DNA of 18,750 nt from an uncultured Burkholderiales bacterium (GCA_903898725.1 CAIUGQ010000551.1:1-18750), one strand, 5' to 3'. Numbered from the stretch's first letter, positions 7,303-14,267 are shown. The notes: generated from the letters alone by a model not told the origin. Made by a program: numbers and translations.

Positions 7303-7320
7303 ATGACAGCCGCGTGACAG
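7303..7320 (-). promoter_or_regulatory. Pho box upstream of ppk2
   Basis: Read on the minus strand, 7320 to 7303 is CTGTCACGCGGCTGTCAT: half-sites CTGTCAC and CTGTCAT separated by 4 bp. Both half-sites are identical to those of the pstS box; only the spacer differs. The box points toward ppk2 and ends 50 bp before its start codon. Ten bases downstream, CACCTT is a poor -10, so the exact start of transcription is unclear. Confidence 0.88.
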
Positions 7321-7374
7321 TCGCGCCCGGCGCGCCGAGGGGACGGCGCACCGCGGGCCGGACCGGCCGTCGGG

Positions 7375-8034
7375 TCAGCGCCGCTCGATGCGGTAGACCG
7401 CGGCCGGGGGCAGGTTGCGCAGGGCGATGGCCACCCGCGTGGCCTTGAGCCCGAGCCGCTCGAGCAGCCGCTGCGGCACCGGGCAGCGAAAGCCGTAGGT
7501 GAACTGGTAGAACGCGCCGCCGGGCCTGAGCCGCAGGAAGGCGTCCTGCAGCACGCGGCGCACGCGCGCCGGCGTCATCGACAGCAGCGGCAGTCCGCTG
7601 ACCACGGCGCCGGCGAGCTCGCCGTCGAAGAACTGCAGTGCACCGAGCCGCGAGGCGTCGTGGCGCACCAGCGTCGCGCGGGGGTAGCGCAGGCGCAGCG
7701 CCTCGAGGAACTCGTCGCCGAGCTCGACCAGGGCGAGCCGGTGCTCGGGCACGCCGCGCTCGAGCAGCGCGTCGGTGAACACGCCGGTGCCCGGGCCGAG
7801 CTCGATCACCGGCGCGCAGCTCGCCGCGATCGAGGCGGTCATGGCGGCGGCGAGCGACTGGCTCGACGGGGCGATCGCCGAGACGCGGCGCGGGTCGCGG
7901 ATCCAGGCCCTGAAGAAGGCCCAGCCGGTGCCGGGTGTCGCCTGCTCGCGACCACCGCGCAGCGGCGCGCGCTGCAGCCGGGGCGCCGCGCGCAGCGCCC
8001 GCGACGCCGCTCGGCGGCCGGCGGTCCGGATCAC
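7375..8034 (-). CDS. PmtA-like SAM-dependent methyltransferase
   Basis: The 219-residue product has the class I methyltransferase motif I as VIELGPGTGVFTDAL (residues 76-90), an acidic residue at the end of the next strand (ALVELGDEF, E104) and DASRL further on. The segment RDPRRVSAIAPSSQSLAAAM before motif I and SGLPLLSM after it are typical of the rRNA-dimethylase-like phospholipid N-methyltransferase (PmtA) group, which methylates phosphatidylethanolamine on the way to phosphatidylcholine. Substrate assignment is inference, because this group includes uncharacterised proteins. The start is the GTG at 8034, the only start codon found before the conserved core; no ribosome-binding site is obvious. 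It is upstream of ppk2 on the same strand with the Pho box in between. Confidence 0.78.
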   Translation of the reverse strand: MIRTAGRRAASRALRAAPRLQRAPLRGGREQATPGTGWAFFRAWIRDPRRVSAIAPSSQSLAAAMTASIAASCAPVIELGPGTGVFTDALLERGVPEHRLALVELGDEFLEALRLRYPRATLVRHDASRLGALQFFDGELAGAVVSGLPLLSMTPARVRRVLQDAFLRLRPGGAFYQFTYGFRCPVPQRLLERLGLKATRVAIALRNLPPAAVYRIERR

Positions 8035-8388
8035 GGGAGGCTTCGCCGCGAGCGGCTCGTGGAACGACGCAACATGGGCCGGGGTCGGAGGAGAGGCGTC
8101 GCGGTTGGAGGTCGCAGGTGGGGGCGGCGGTCAGGTGCAGCGATCAGGCGCAGCGGACGGGTGCAGGGGGCAGGCCGGTGCTGTGGACCGATCGGCACGA
8201 CGGTTCGCAGGGTACCGCATCGAGGTGCCAGAGACCAACGCGGGGCCTTCGCCCCGGTACCGCCGACCCGCGTGCCGACCCGCGTACCGATCCGGTCGCG
8301 GGCCCGGTCCCGGGTCGGCACCTCGGCGGACCCCGACCGGCCTGCGGACGGCGTGTAGGATCGGCCGATCGTCCCGGAGGAGACCGAC
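8035..8388. other. 354-bp divergent intergenic region with repeats and hairpins
   Basis: No convincing gene lies here. The left part (about 8060-8170) is purine- and G-rich. A compact hairpin pairs CGGGGC (8241-8246) with GCCCCG (8251-8256) around CTTC. CCGACCCGCGTG at 8263-8274 is repeated at 8275-8286 with one change and more weakly at 8287-8298. The 11-bp GTGCCGACCCG (8272-8282) has a perfect inverted partner at 8311-8321, 28 bases away. GATCGGCCGATC (8359-8370) is a 12-bp palindrome about 18 bp before the next start. TAGGAT at 8356-8361 could be a -10 for the RraA-family gene, but its -35 match is weak. Confidence 0.6.
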
Positions 8389-9045
8389 ATGCTCGACGAG
8401 GCCCCGCCGATCCGGCGGCACGACTGGACCCGCCCGGACGCCGCCCGCGTCGAGGCCCTGCGCGACGTGCCGACCGGCTTCGTCGTCGACGCGCTGGGCG
8501 GCGGCGGCGCGCTCGACCATCGCGTCAAGCCGGCGGTCGCCGGACAGTTCCGGTTCACCGGCGTGGCGCTGACCTGCGACTGCGGTCCCGCCGACAACCT
8601 CGCGCTGTGCGCGGCGCTGCCGTCGGTGCTGCCCGGCGATGTGCTGGTCGCCGCCACGGCGGGCCACACCGGCTGCGCGGTCACCGGCGACCTGGTGCTG
8701 GGCATGGCCCGCAACGCCGGTGCGGTGGGCTTCGTCACCGACGGCTGCGTGCGCGACCTGCCCGGGCTTCGCGCGGTCGGGCTGCCGGCGTTCTGCGTCG
8801 GCGTGACGCCCAACTCGCCCGCCCGCAGCGGTCCGGGCACGGTCGGCGCACCGGTCGTGCTGGCCGGGCAGCGGGTGGCGAGCGGCGACGTCGTGGTCGC
8901 CGACGAGGACGGGGTCGTCGTGGTGCCGCAGGAGCGGCTCGACGAGGTCATCGCCCGTCTGCCGGCGATCCGCGCCGCCGAAGCCGAGATGGACCGGCGG
9001 GTGCGGGAAGGGCTGCGCGTCCCGCCGTTCCTCGCCGCGGGCTGA
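8389..9045 (+). CDS. RraA/HMG-aldolase family protein
   Basis: The 218-residue protein belongs to the RraA-like superfamily, which includes 4-hydroxy-4-methyl-2-oxoglutarate aldolase (pyruvate-producing, divalent-metal dependent) and RNase E inhibitors. The characteristic motif GFVTDGCVRDLPG spans residues 114-126 with D118, R122 and D123; RD followed by two residues and G fits the aldolase branch better than true RraA. Conserved glycines around GHTGCAVTGDLVLGMARNAG form the substrate pocket. A very strong ribosome-binding site (GGAGGAG) ends about seven bases before the ATG. It precedes the oxygenase cassette on the same strand but is separated from it by 148 bp that contain a new promoter, so it may be a separate unit. 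Confidence 0.85.
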   Translation: MLDEAPPIRRHDWTRPDAARVEALRDVPTGFVVDALGGGGALDHRVKPAVAGQFRFTGVALTCDCGPADNLALCAALPSVLPGDVLVAATAGHTGCAVTGDLVLGMARNAGAVGFVTDGCVRDLPGLRAVGLPAFCVGVTPNSPARSGPGTVGAPVVLAGQRVASGDVVVADEDGVVVVPQERLDEVIARLPAIRAAEAEMDRRVREGLRVPPFLAAG

Positions 9046-9094
9046 TCGCGCCCCGCGGCGAGCGCGGCCGCCCACCCGGGCTCCCGGTCGACGA

Positions 9095-9123
9095 TTGACC
9101 CGGCCGGATGGTATCGATACCAT
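9095..9123 (+). promoter_or_regulatory. Predicted sigma-70 promoter of the oxygenase cassette
   Basis: TTGACC (9095-9100) and TACCAT (9118-9123) are separated by 17 bp. The -35 matches five of six consensus bases and the -10 four of six. The -10 lies inside the palindrome at 9107-9124, so a bound repressor would block RNA polymerase. Confidence 0.6.
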
Positions 9124-9124
9124 C
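9107..9124. promoter_or_regulatory. 18-bp perfect palindrome, likely LacI-family operator
   Basis: GATGGTATCGATACCATC is perfectly self-complementary over 18 bp with a central CG, the shape of LacI/GalR-family operators. It overlaps the spacer and -10 of the predicted promoter and lies 69 bp before the desaturase-like start. A LacI-family regulator is encoded two genes downstream, which makes autoregulation of the cassette the simplest reading. I noticed no second copy in the window. Confidence 0.8.
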
Positions 9125-9193
9125 GGTCGGGTGCCCAAGGGGGCGTCACCGGATCGGCCGGTGCGCGAGCCCTCCCGGGACCCGGAGACGAGC

Positions 9194-10207
9194 ATGTCGG
9201 CCACCGAACCCGTGCAGACGGTCCGCAGCGCCTGGTGGGAGCCTCGCATCGACCGAGCGGTCCTCAAGCGGCTGATGAAGCGCTCCGACGCGCCCGGCAT
9301 CCGCTTCCTGGCGATCTGGGCCGCGCTGCTGGTCGCCGGCGGCATCGCGATCCACCTGTCGCGCGGCACGCTCTGGCTCGTGCCGGCCGTGGTCGCCTAC
9401 GGATTCGTGCTCGGATTCGCCTATGCGCCCTCCCACGAGTGCGCCCACGGCACGGCGTTCCGCACGCGCTGGCTGAATGAAGCGGTGCTCTGGGCGAGTT
9501 CGTTCGTCTGGGGCGAGTCACCGACCCATCGGCGCTTCGCGCACTCGCACCACCACACCCACACCTGGCACTGGAAGGTCGATGCGCAGATGGGGTACAC
9601 GAATCCGGTGCGGCTGCGCACCTGGTTCGGCGACATCATCGGCCTGCTCGAATTCTGGCCGCGGGCCAAGCTGCTGGTGCGCCACGCACGCGGGCGCATC
9701 ACCGACCGCGAGCGCACCTACCTGCCCGAGAACCAGGCGGCCACGGTGGTCCGCGAGGCGCGCCTGCTGATGGCCGGCTATGTCGGTCTGCTCGCCTGGG
9801 CCGCGATCGGCCAGACCTGGGTCCCGATGCTGTACTTCTTCATCCCGCGCTTCGCCGGCGCCTTCGGCGTGTACTCGTTCATCACCACGCAGCACATGGC
9901 GATGGCGCAGGACGTCAACGACCACCGCATCTGCACGCGCTCGATGACCAACAGCTGGCTGTCGCGGGTGCTGTACTGGAACATGAACTACCACATCGAG
10001 CATCACGTGTACCCGTCGGTCCCCTTCCATGCCCTGCCGGCGCTGAACGCCGCGATCCGCGACCAGCTTCCCGCGCCGAGCGCGAGCCTGTTCGCCGCCC
10101 ATGCGGAGATCGTCCGGACGATCCTCGCGCAGCGCACCGACCCGAGCGCCACCGCGTACCACCCGCTGCCGCAGGGCGCGACGGGTCCGCGCGCGGCGGG
10201 CGGCTGA
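9194..10207 (+). CDS. Fatty-acid-desaturase-fold oxygenase (MocD-like)
   Basis: This 337-residue integral-membrane di-iron protein has the three histidine boxes of the desaturase/hydroxylase superfamily: HECAH (81-85), HSHHH (117-121, as HxxHH) and HIEHH (267-271). Hydrophobic segments lie around residues 38-54 and 60-78 and near 192-230. The ATG at 9194 is preceded by GGAG; the open frame extends 33 residues upstream across the operator and is not protein-like. A Rieske ferredoxin follows after 10 bp, the arrangement of rhizobial MocD-MocE, where the pair is implicated in demethylating a rhizopine. The enzyme here probably hydroxylates or demethylates a small organic substrate; lipid desaturation is the alternative. 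Its substrate is unknown. Confidence 0.88.
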   Translation: MSATEPVQTVRSAWWEPRIDRAVLKRLMKRSDAPGIRFLAIWAALLVAGGIAIHLSRGTLWLVPAVVAYGFVLGFAYAPSHECAHGTAFRTRWLNEAVLWASSFVWGESPTHRRFAHSHHHTHTWHWKVDAQMGYTNPVRLRTWFGDIIGLLEFWPRAKLLVRHARGRITDRERTYLPENQAATVVREARLLMAGYVGLLAWAAIGQTWVPMLYFFIPRFAGAFGVYSFITTQHMAMAQDVNDHRICTRSMTNSWLSRVLYWNMNYHIEHHVYPSVPFHALPALNAAIRDQLPAPSASLFAAHAEIVRTILAQRTDPSATAYHPLPQGATGPRAAGG

Positions 10208-10217
10208 GGCGCGCGCC

Positions 10218-10532
10218 ATGTGGGTCTCGCTGTGCCCGACGGCCGAGGTGCCGGACGACGACGTGGTCGAGGTGGTCCGTGACGGCCATGTGTTCTGTGC
10301 CTACCGCATCGCGGGCCGGCACTACGTGACCGACGGCATCTGCACGCACGCCGTCGCGCGGCTCGCCGAGGGCTTCGTGCTCGACGACGTCATCGAGTGC
10401 CCGATGCACAATGGGCGCTTCCACATCCCGACCGGGCGTGTCGACGGCCCGCCCGCATGCGAGCCGCTGCGCACCTACGCGGTCCGCGTCGAGGGCGCCG
10501 ACCTGCAGATCGAGCTGCCCGGGACGCCGTGA
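10218..10532 (+). CDS. Rieske-type [2Fe-2S] ferredoxin (MocE-like)
   Basis: The 104-residue soluble protein is a Rieske-type ferredoxin that would carry electrons to the adjacent oxygenase. Cluster ligands are C42-T-H44 and C61-P-M-H64, giving the C-x-H and C-x2-H pattern with sixteen residues between. Surrounding motifs ICTHAVARLAEGF and IECPMHNGRFHIPTGR match the MocE/biphenyl-dioxygenase-ferredoxin type. The ATG at 10218 follows GAGG by nine bases and is 10 bp after the oxygenase stop, so the two are cotranscribed. An upstream extension of the frame overlaps the oxygenase and is rejected. No ferredoxin reductase gene is in the window, so electrons must come from one encoded elsewhere. Confidence 0.93.
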   Translation: MWVSLCPTAEVPDDDVVEVVRDGHVFCAYRIAGRHYVTDGICTHAVARLAEGFVLDDVIECPMHNGRFHIPTGRVDGPPACEPLRTYAVRVEGADLQIELPGTP

Positions 10533-10551
10533 GGCCGCCGCTCGTGCGGCC
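10533..10551 (+). other. Hairpin between ferredoxin and LacI-family genes
   Basis: GGCCGC (10533-10538) pairs with GCGGCC (10546-10551) around a 7-nt loop, starting immediately after the ferredoxin stop. No T-run follows. It could lower expression of the regulator relative to the enzymes; this is inference. Confidence 0.4.
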
Positions 10552-10560
10552 CGCTCAGCG

Positions 10561-11604
10561 GTGAGCCGCCGCGCTCCGGGCGCGCCGCCGCGCATGGCCG
10601 ACGTCGCCCAGCACGCCGGCGTCGGCACGATCACCGTCTCGCGCGCGCTGCGCAGTCCGCAGCAGGTGTCGCCGCAGGTGCGCGAACGCGTGCGGGCCGC
10701 GATCGAGGCGACCGGCTACGTGCCGAACTTCGCCGCCGGGACGCTGAAGTCGCAGCGCTCGCGGATGGTCGCGGCGATCGTGCCGACGCTGCGCAGCGCG
10801 ATCTTCGCCGAGACGGTCGATGCGCTCGCCGACGGGCTGCGCGCCCGCGGGCTGCAGCTGCTGATCGCCTCGTCGGGCTACTCCAGCGAGGCCGAGGAGT
10901 CGATCCTGCGGACGCTGCTCGGGCAGCAGCCGGTCGCGGTCGTGCTGACCGGGACGCACCATGCACCGGGCGTGCGGGCGCTGCTGCGTGCCCGCCGTCT
11001 GCCGGTGGTGGAGACCTGGGACCTGGCCGACGACCCGATCGATCGCGCGGTCGGCTTCTCGAACCGCGCCGCCGCCCGGGAGATGACGCTCGCGCTCGCC
11101 GCCCGCGGCCATCGGCGGATCGCGTTCGTCGGCACGCCGCCCGGCATCGAGCAGCGCGCGGCGCAGCGCCTGGCGGGCTATCGGGATGCGATGGCCGAGC
11201 TCGGGCTCGAGGCCGACGTCGAGATGCTCGACGACCTCGGCGTCTCGATCGCCTCGGGCGAACGCGCCGCCGAGGCGCTGCTCGCCCGCCGGCGACCGCC
11301 GCAGGCGGCGTTCTTCGTCAACGACGTGGCGGCGTTCGGCGCGGTGCAGGTCTGCCAGCGGCTCGGCGTTGCGGTGCCGACGGAGCTGGCGATCGCCGGC
11401 TTCGGCGACTTCGAGCTGGCCCGTGCGTCGAATCCGCCGCTGACGACGGTGCGCATCCCGGGCGCGCTGATCGGCGCGACGGCGGCGCGGCTCGTGCTCG
11501 AACGGCTCGACGGGGACGCGGTGCCGGACGGCGCGCCCGCACGGGACGCGCAGGCGCGCTGTGTCGACCTCGGCTTCGAGGTGATCAGCCGGAGAAGCGC
11601 TTGA
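10561..11604 (+). CDS. LacI-family transcriptional regulator
   Basis: This is a sugar-type repressor of 347 residues from the GTG at 10561; an ATG at 10594 is an equally possible start. The N-terminal helix-turn-helix reads MADVAQHAGVGTITVSRAL (residues 12-30). The VGTITVSRAL form resembles the gluconate-repressor (GntR-type LacI) branch, and YVPNFAAGTLKSQRS is the DNA-hinge helix. The rest is a periplasmic-binding-protein-like effector domain with GYRDAMAELG, FFVNDVAAFGAVQV and LAIAGFGDFELA typical of the family. It lies 28 bp after the ferredoxin, so it is probably in the same transcript and likely binds the palindrome at 9107-9124. The effector is unknown, though the branch suggests a sugar acid or related polyol. 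Its 3' end overlaps the opposite-strand gene by 20 bp. Confidence 0.92.
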   Translation: MSRRAPGAPPRMADVAQHAGVGTITVSRALRSPQQVSPQVRERVRAAIEATGYVPNFAAGTLKSQRSRMVAAIVPTLRSAIFAETVDALADGLRARGLQLLIASSGYSSEAEESILRTLLGQQPVAVVLTGTHHAPGVRALLRARRLPVVETWDLADDPIDRAVGFSNRAAAREMTLALAARGHRRIAFVGTPPGIEQRAAQRLAGYRDAMAELGLEADVEMLDDLGVSIASGERAAEALLARRRPPQAAFFVNDVAAFGAVQVCQRLGVAVPTELAIAGFGDFELARASNPPLTTVRIPGALIGATAARLVLERLDGDAVPDGAPARDAQARCVDLGFEVISRRSA

Positions 11605-12184
11605 GCAGTCCGCCCGCGGGCGGCGGCAGGAGCTTGGCGAGATCGTCGGCGCGCACGATCCGGATCTTGTTGGATCGGGCGAACGCGACCGCCTGCTCGC
11701 TGACCTCGCCGATCGCGACATAGATCGCGTCGTGCGCCTCGCGCCGCTCGCGCGCGGCGGCGAGCTCGCGCAGCGGCTCGATGCCGGTGCGCGCGACCTT
11801 CCAGCGGCGGAACGAGGCGATGCTGCGCCGCCAGCCCTGCGTCAGCGCGAAGTCGGCGCCCGCGTCATCGATCCGGGCGACCTGCCACCCCTCACGGGTC
11901 CAGGCCTGCTCGAGGGCGGTACCGAACTCGGCGGCGCCCATCGCGCGCACGGCCTGTTCCGTGGCGGCCACGCGGCCGGCGCTCGGTGCCTGCAGCGCGC
12001 GCCATCCGGTGATGCAGGCGATGACGATGAAGGGCAGGGCGATCGGCACCGCATAGAAGAACCAGGCGGGCGGCACGCCGAAGCGGGCGAACGCCAGCAG
12101 CGCGAGCGCGGTCAGTGCGCTGACCCACCAGGGCTTGCGCAGCAGGATCGCGAACAGCGAGTTCTCGGCCATCCGGAGCTTCAT
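11585..12184 (-). CDS. Membrane-anchored Mrr-like restriction-endonuclease-fold protein
   Basis: The 199-residue protein has two N-terminal membrane segments (WWVSALTALALLAFARFGV and AWFFYAVPIALPFIVIACI). A cytosolic domain follows whose layout recalls the Mrr/PD-(D/E)xK fold: EFGTALEQAWTREGWQVARI, then GADFALTQGWRRSIASFRRWK, then IYVAIGEVSEQAVAFARSNKIRIV and the closing ADDLAKLL. In active members the strand after the acidic residue usually carries Q/E-x-K or CK; here the matching stretch is SFRRWK, so the key lysine may be replaced by arginine. It may be a nuclease-fold protein without catalysis, or use the next lysine. Similar small proteins are common in Burkholderiales and are of unproven function. 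It converges on the LacI-family gene with a 20-bp overlap. Confidence 0.65.
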   Translation of the reverse strand: MKLRMAENSLFAILLRKPWWVSALTALALLAFARFGVPPAWFFYAVPIALPFIVIACITGWRALQAPSAGRVAATEQAVRAMGAAEFGTALEQAWTREGWQVARIDDAGADFALTQGWRRSIASFRRWKVARTGIEPLRELAAARERREAHDAIYVAIGEVSEQAVAFARSNKIRIVRADDLAKLLPPPAGGLLKRFSG

Positions 12185-12287
12185 CGGTCGCCTCGAGGAG
12201 CGGGCCGGCAGGGGGCGCCGGCGAGGGAGCGAGGATACGACAGCGCGGGGCCGCGGCGGCCGGTGGCCGTGGGCGGTGGCGGGCCAT

Positions 12288-12306
12288 GGCGCGGGCGGCC
12301 CGCGCC
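12288..12306 (-). terminator. Hairpin downstream of the AstE-like gene
   Basis: GGCGCGGG (12288-12295) pairs perfectly with CCCGCGCC (12299-12306) around a 3-nt loop, 7 bp past the stop of the minus-strand deacylase gene. It is well placed to end that transcript but has no T-run, so it may be a terminator stem or only an RNA-stabilising hairpin. Confidence 0.4.
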
Positions 12307-12313
12307 CGGAGGC

Positions 12314-13258
12314 TCAGAGGCGTCTTGCGCTGGGCACCGCGAAGTAGAACCACTCGGCACCGGGTGCCGCGTTCGGGTTCGGGAATACCACGCGGCCGTC
12401 CGCGGGCGCCGCCAGCGGCGTGCCGTCGCGGCGCAGGCCGATCGGCTCGCCGGCACGGACCGCCTCGAAGCTCGTCCAGGCCCGGGCCAGCCTGTCGTCG
12501 GCATGCTCGCGGTCGAACACCTCCACCAGGCGCAGCAGCTCGCGCGGCCGGGCGGCCGGCTCGACGGCGGTCGTGACCAGCCCCAGGTGCACGAGCGCCC
12601 GCCGCACCGCCGTCCAGGCGAAGGCCGGCGCCTCGGGGTCGTCGTGCTGGCCGCACTCCAGCGTGACCGCGCAGCCGCCGCGCGAGCGCATGTACTCGGT
12701 GGTGCCGACGCCGTACTCGGGGTCGGCGCCGGGTGCACCCCGGGCGGCACGCCGCCGCACGCCGCGCGCATAGGTGTCGAGCCATCCCTCGACGAGCCTC
12801 GGCGCCCCGAGCGCCAGCGCGAACGCCTGCTCGCGGGCAGCCAGCGCGAACGGCTCGAGCGGGCCGTCGTTGTCCTCGGGGCCGATCATCGCGAACGGCT
12901 CGCCCGCCGTGTGGAAGGAATGCAGGTCGAGCAGCACGTCGTGCGCGTCGAGCAGGGGGCACAGCCGATTGGCGATCCGGTCCTCGTGGTCGCGCGGTAC
13001 CACGGTCGGACGCAGCATGCGGTTCAGGTTGCGGTCGCCTTCGCGGCGGCCGAGCGCCCGCGCCATCGGGTTGGCCACCGGCACGACGGTGAGCGTGCCG
13101 CGCTCGAGCCGGAGTTCACCCGCGTCGAGCGCCGCGACGAGTCGCTCGAGCGCGATGCTGCCGCAGCGCTCGTTGCCGTGGACCCCGCCGAGCAGGATCA
13201 GCCTCGGCCCGGGGCGCAGGGCGTCGAAGCGATGGGTGCGGAGCGCGGTGTCGGTCAT
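12314..13258 (-). CDS. AstE/aspartoacylase-family zinc deacylase
   Basis: This 314-residue protein belongs to the succinylglutamate desuccinylase/aspartoacylase branch of the M14 carboxypeptidase-like enzymes, which remove acyl groups from N-acylated amino acids. The first two zinc ligands are in GGVHGNE (H27, E30) and the third is H113 in DLHSFH. The substrate-binding DRNLNR lies at residues 75-80, and the catalytic glutamate is E201 in LECGQH. The start is the ATG at 13258, which precedes the first family motifs by the usual short distance; the open frame extends upstream without conserved sequence. It lies 47 bp after a DUF808 gene and, with the D-aminoacylase further up, forms a same-strand set with two deacylases. 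The exact substrate is unknown, and no arginine-catabolism (ast) genes are adjacent. Confidence 0.85.
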   Translation of the reverse strand: MTDTALRTHRFDALRPGPRLILLGGVHGNERCGSIALERLVAALDAGELRLERGTLTVVPVANPMARALGRREGDRNLNRMLRPTVVPRDHEDRIANRLCPLLDAHDVLLDLHSFHTAGEPFAMIGPEDNDGPLEPFALAAREQAFALALGAPRLVEGWLDTYARGVRRRAARGAPGADPEYGVGTTEYMRSRGGCAVTLECGQHDDPEAPAFAWTAVRRALVHLGLVTTAVEPAARPRELLRLVEVFDREHADDRLARAWTSFEAVRAGEPIGLRRDGTPLAAPADGRVVFPNPNAAPGAEWFYFAVPSARRL

Positions 13259-13305
13259 CGCCACACGGTAAGCCGCCGATGCGGGCGCCGCAAGCCGGCG
13301 GGCGG

Positions 13306-14244
13306 TCAGCGGCCCCGCAGCCCGCGCCGGGCGAGCGTCACCACCGCCAGCGTCAGCGAGCCCGCCATCACGCCGACCAGCGCCTCGAGCACCGGGCGGG
13401 CGACAGTCGCGACCCACGACGACGCGCCACCCGCGACCGCCAGCACGACCGCATCGACCCCGTGATGCAGCCAGGGCAGGCCGTGCACCAGGATGCCGCC
13501 GCCGACCAGGAACATCGCGAGGGTCCCGGCGACCGACAGGCCGCGCATCAGCCAGGGCGCGGCCCGCAGCACCAGGCGCCCGAAGGCACGGAGCGCGCGG
13601 TCGAGCGCGGTCTGGCCCGGGCGCAGGCTGAGCGCGAGGCCGCCGTCATCGAGCTTGACGATCGCGGCCACCAGGCCGTAGACGCCGACCGTCATCGCCA
13701 GGCCAATGGCGGCGAGCACCGCGATCCGGGTGCCGAGGGGCGCATCGGCGACCGTGCCGAGCGCGATCACGATGATCTCGGCCGACAGCACGAAGTCGGT
13801 CCGCACCGCGCCCGCGATCTTGGTCCGTTCGTGCGCCACCGGGTCGACCGCCGGGTCGCTCATCGCCCGGGCGAGCACCGCGTGCTCGGCGTCGGCGCTG
13901 GCGGGGCCGTGCAGCCAGCGGTGGGCCAGCTTCTCGATGCCCTCGTAGACGAGGAACAGGCCGCCGGCGATCAGCAGCGGCGTGACCGCCCAGGGCGCGA
14001 AGGCGCTGATGGCGACCGCCGCCGGCACGAGCACGAGCTTGTTGCGCAGGGAGCCCTTGGCCACCGCCCAGACCACCGGCAGTTCCCGGTCGGCCTTCAC
14101 GCCCGAGACCTGCTGGGCGTTGAGCGCGAGGTCGTCGCCGAGGACCCCCGCGGTCTTCTTCGTCGCGATCTTCGTCATCGTCGCGACGTCGTCGAGGATC
14201 GACGTGATGTCGTCGAGGAGGGCGAGGAGGCTGGCGCCGGCCAT
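13306..14244 (-). CDS. DUF808 family membrane protein (YedI-like)
   Basis: The 312-residue protein matches the DUF808 family of inner-membrane proteins, whose function is unknown. The N-terminus is characteristic: SLLALLDDITSILDDVATM followed by TKIATKKTAGVLGDDLALNAQQVSG. Several hydrophobic segments follow, including VLVPAAVAISAFAPWAVTPL, FLVYEGIEKLAHRWLHG (a family signature after the second helix) and a C-terminal pair of helices. The ATG at 14244 is chosen because the family starts there; the same frame continues 323 residues upstream as a shadow of the D-aminoacylase. It lies 23 bp after that gene and 47 bp before the AstE-like gene, suggesting one transcript. Confidence 0.88.
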   Translation of the reverse strand: MAGASLLALLDDITSILDDVATMTKIATKKTAGVLGDDLALNAQQVSGVKADRELPVVWAVAKGSLRNKLVLVPAAVAISAFAPWAVTPLLIAGGLFLVYEGIEKLAHRWLHGPASADAEHAVLARAMSDPAVDPVAHERTKIAGAVRTDFVLSAEIIVIALGTVADAPLGTRIAVLAAIGLAMTVGVYGLVAAIVKLDDGGLALSLRPGQTALDRALRAFGRLVLRAAPWLMRGLSVAGTLAMFLVGGGILVHGLPWLHHGVDAVVLAVAGGASSWVATVARPVLEALVGVMAGSLTLAVVTLARRGLRGR

Positions 14245-14267
14245 GGGCAGGGTCCTGTGGGCGGCCG

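Noticed and set aside
8129..8148. GGTCAGG and GATCAGG as a possible Pho box for the PmtA-like gene
   Set aside because: The half-sites match CTGTCAT poorly and are 13 bp apart instead of 11.
11732..13465. A 577-codon plus-strand frame
   Set aside because: Antisense to the Mrr-like and AstE-like genes, both of which have recognisable motifs; the plus-strand translation has none.
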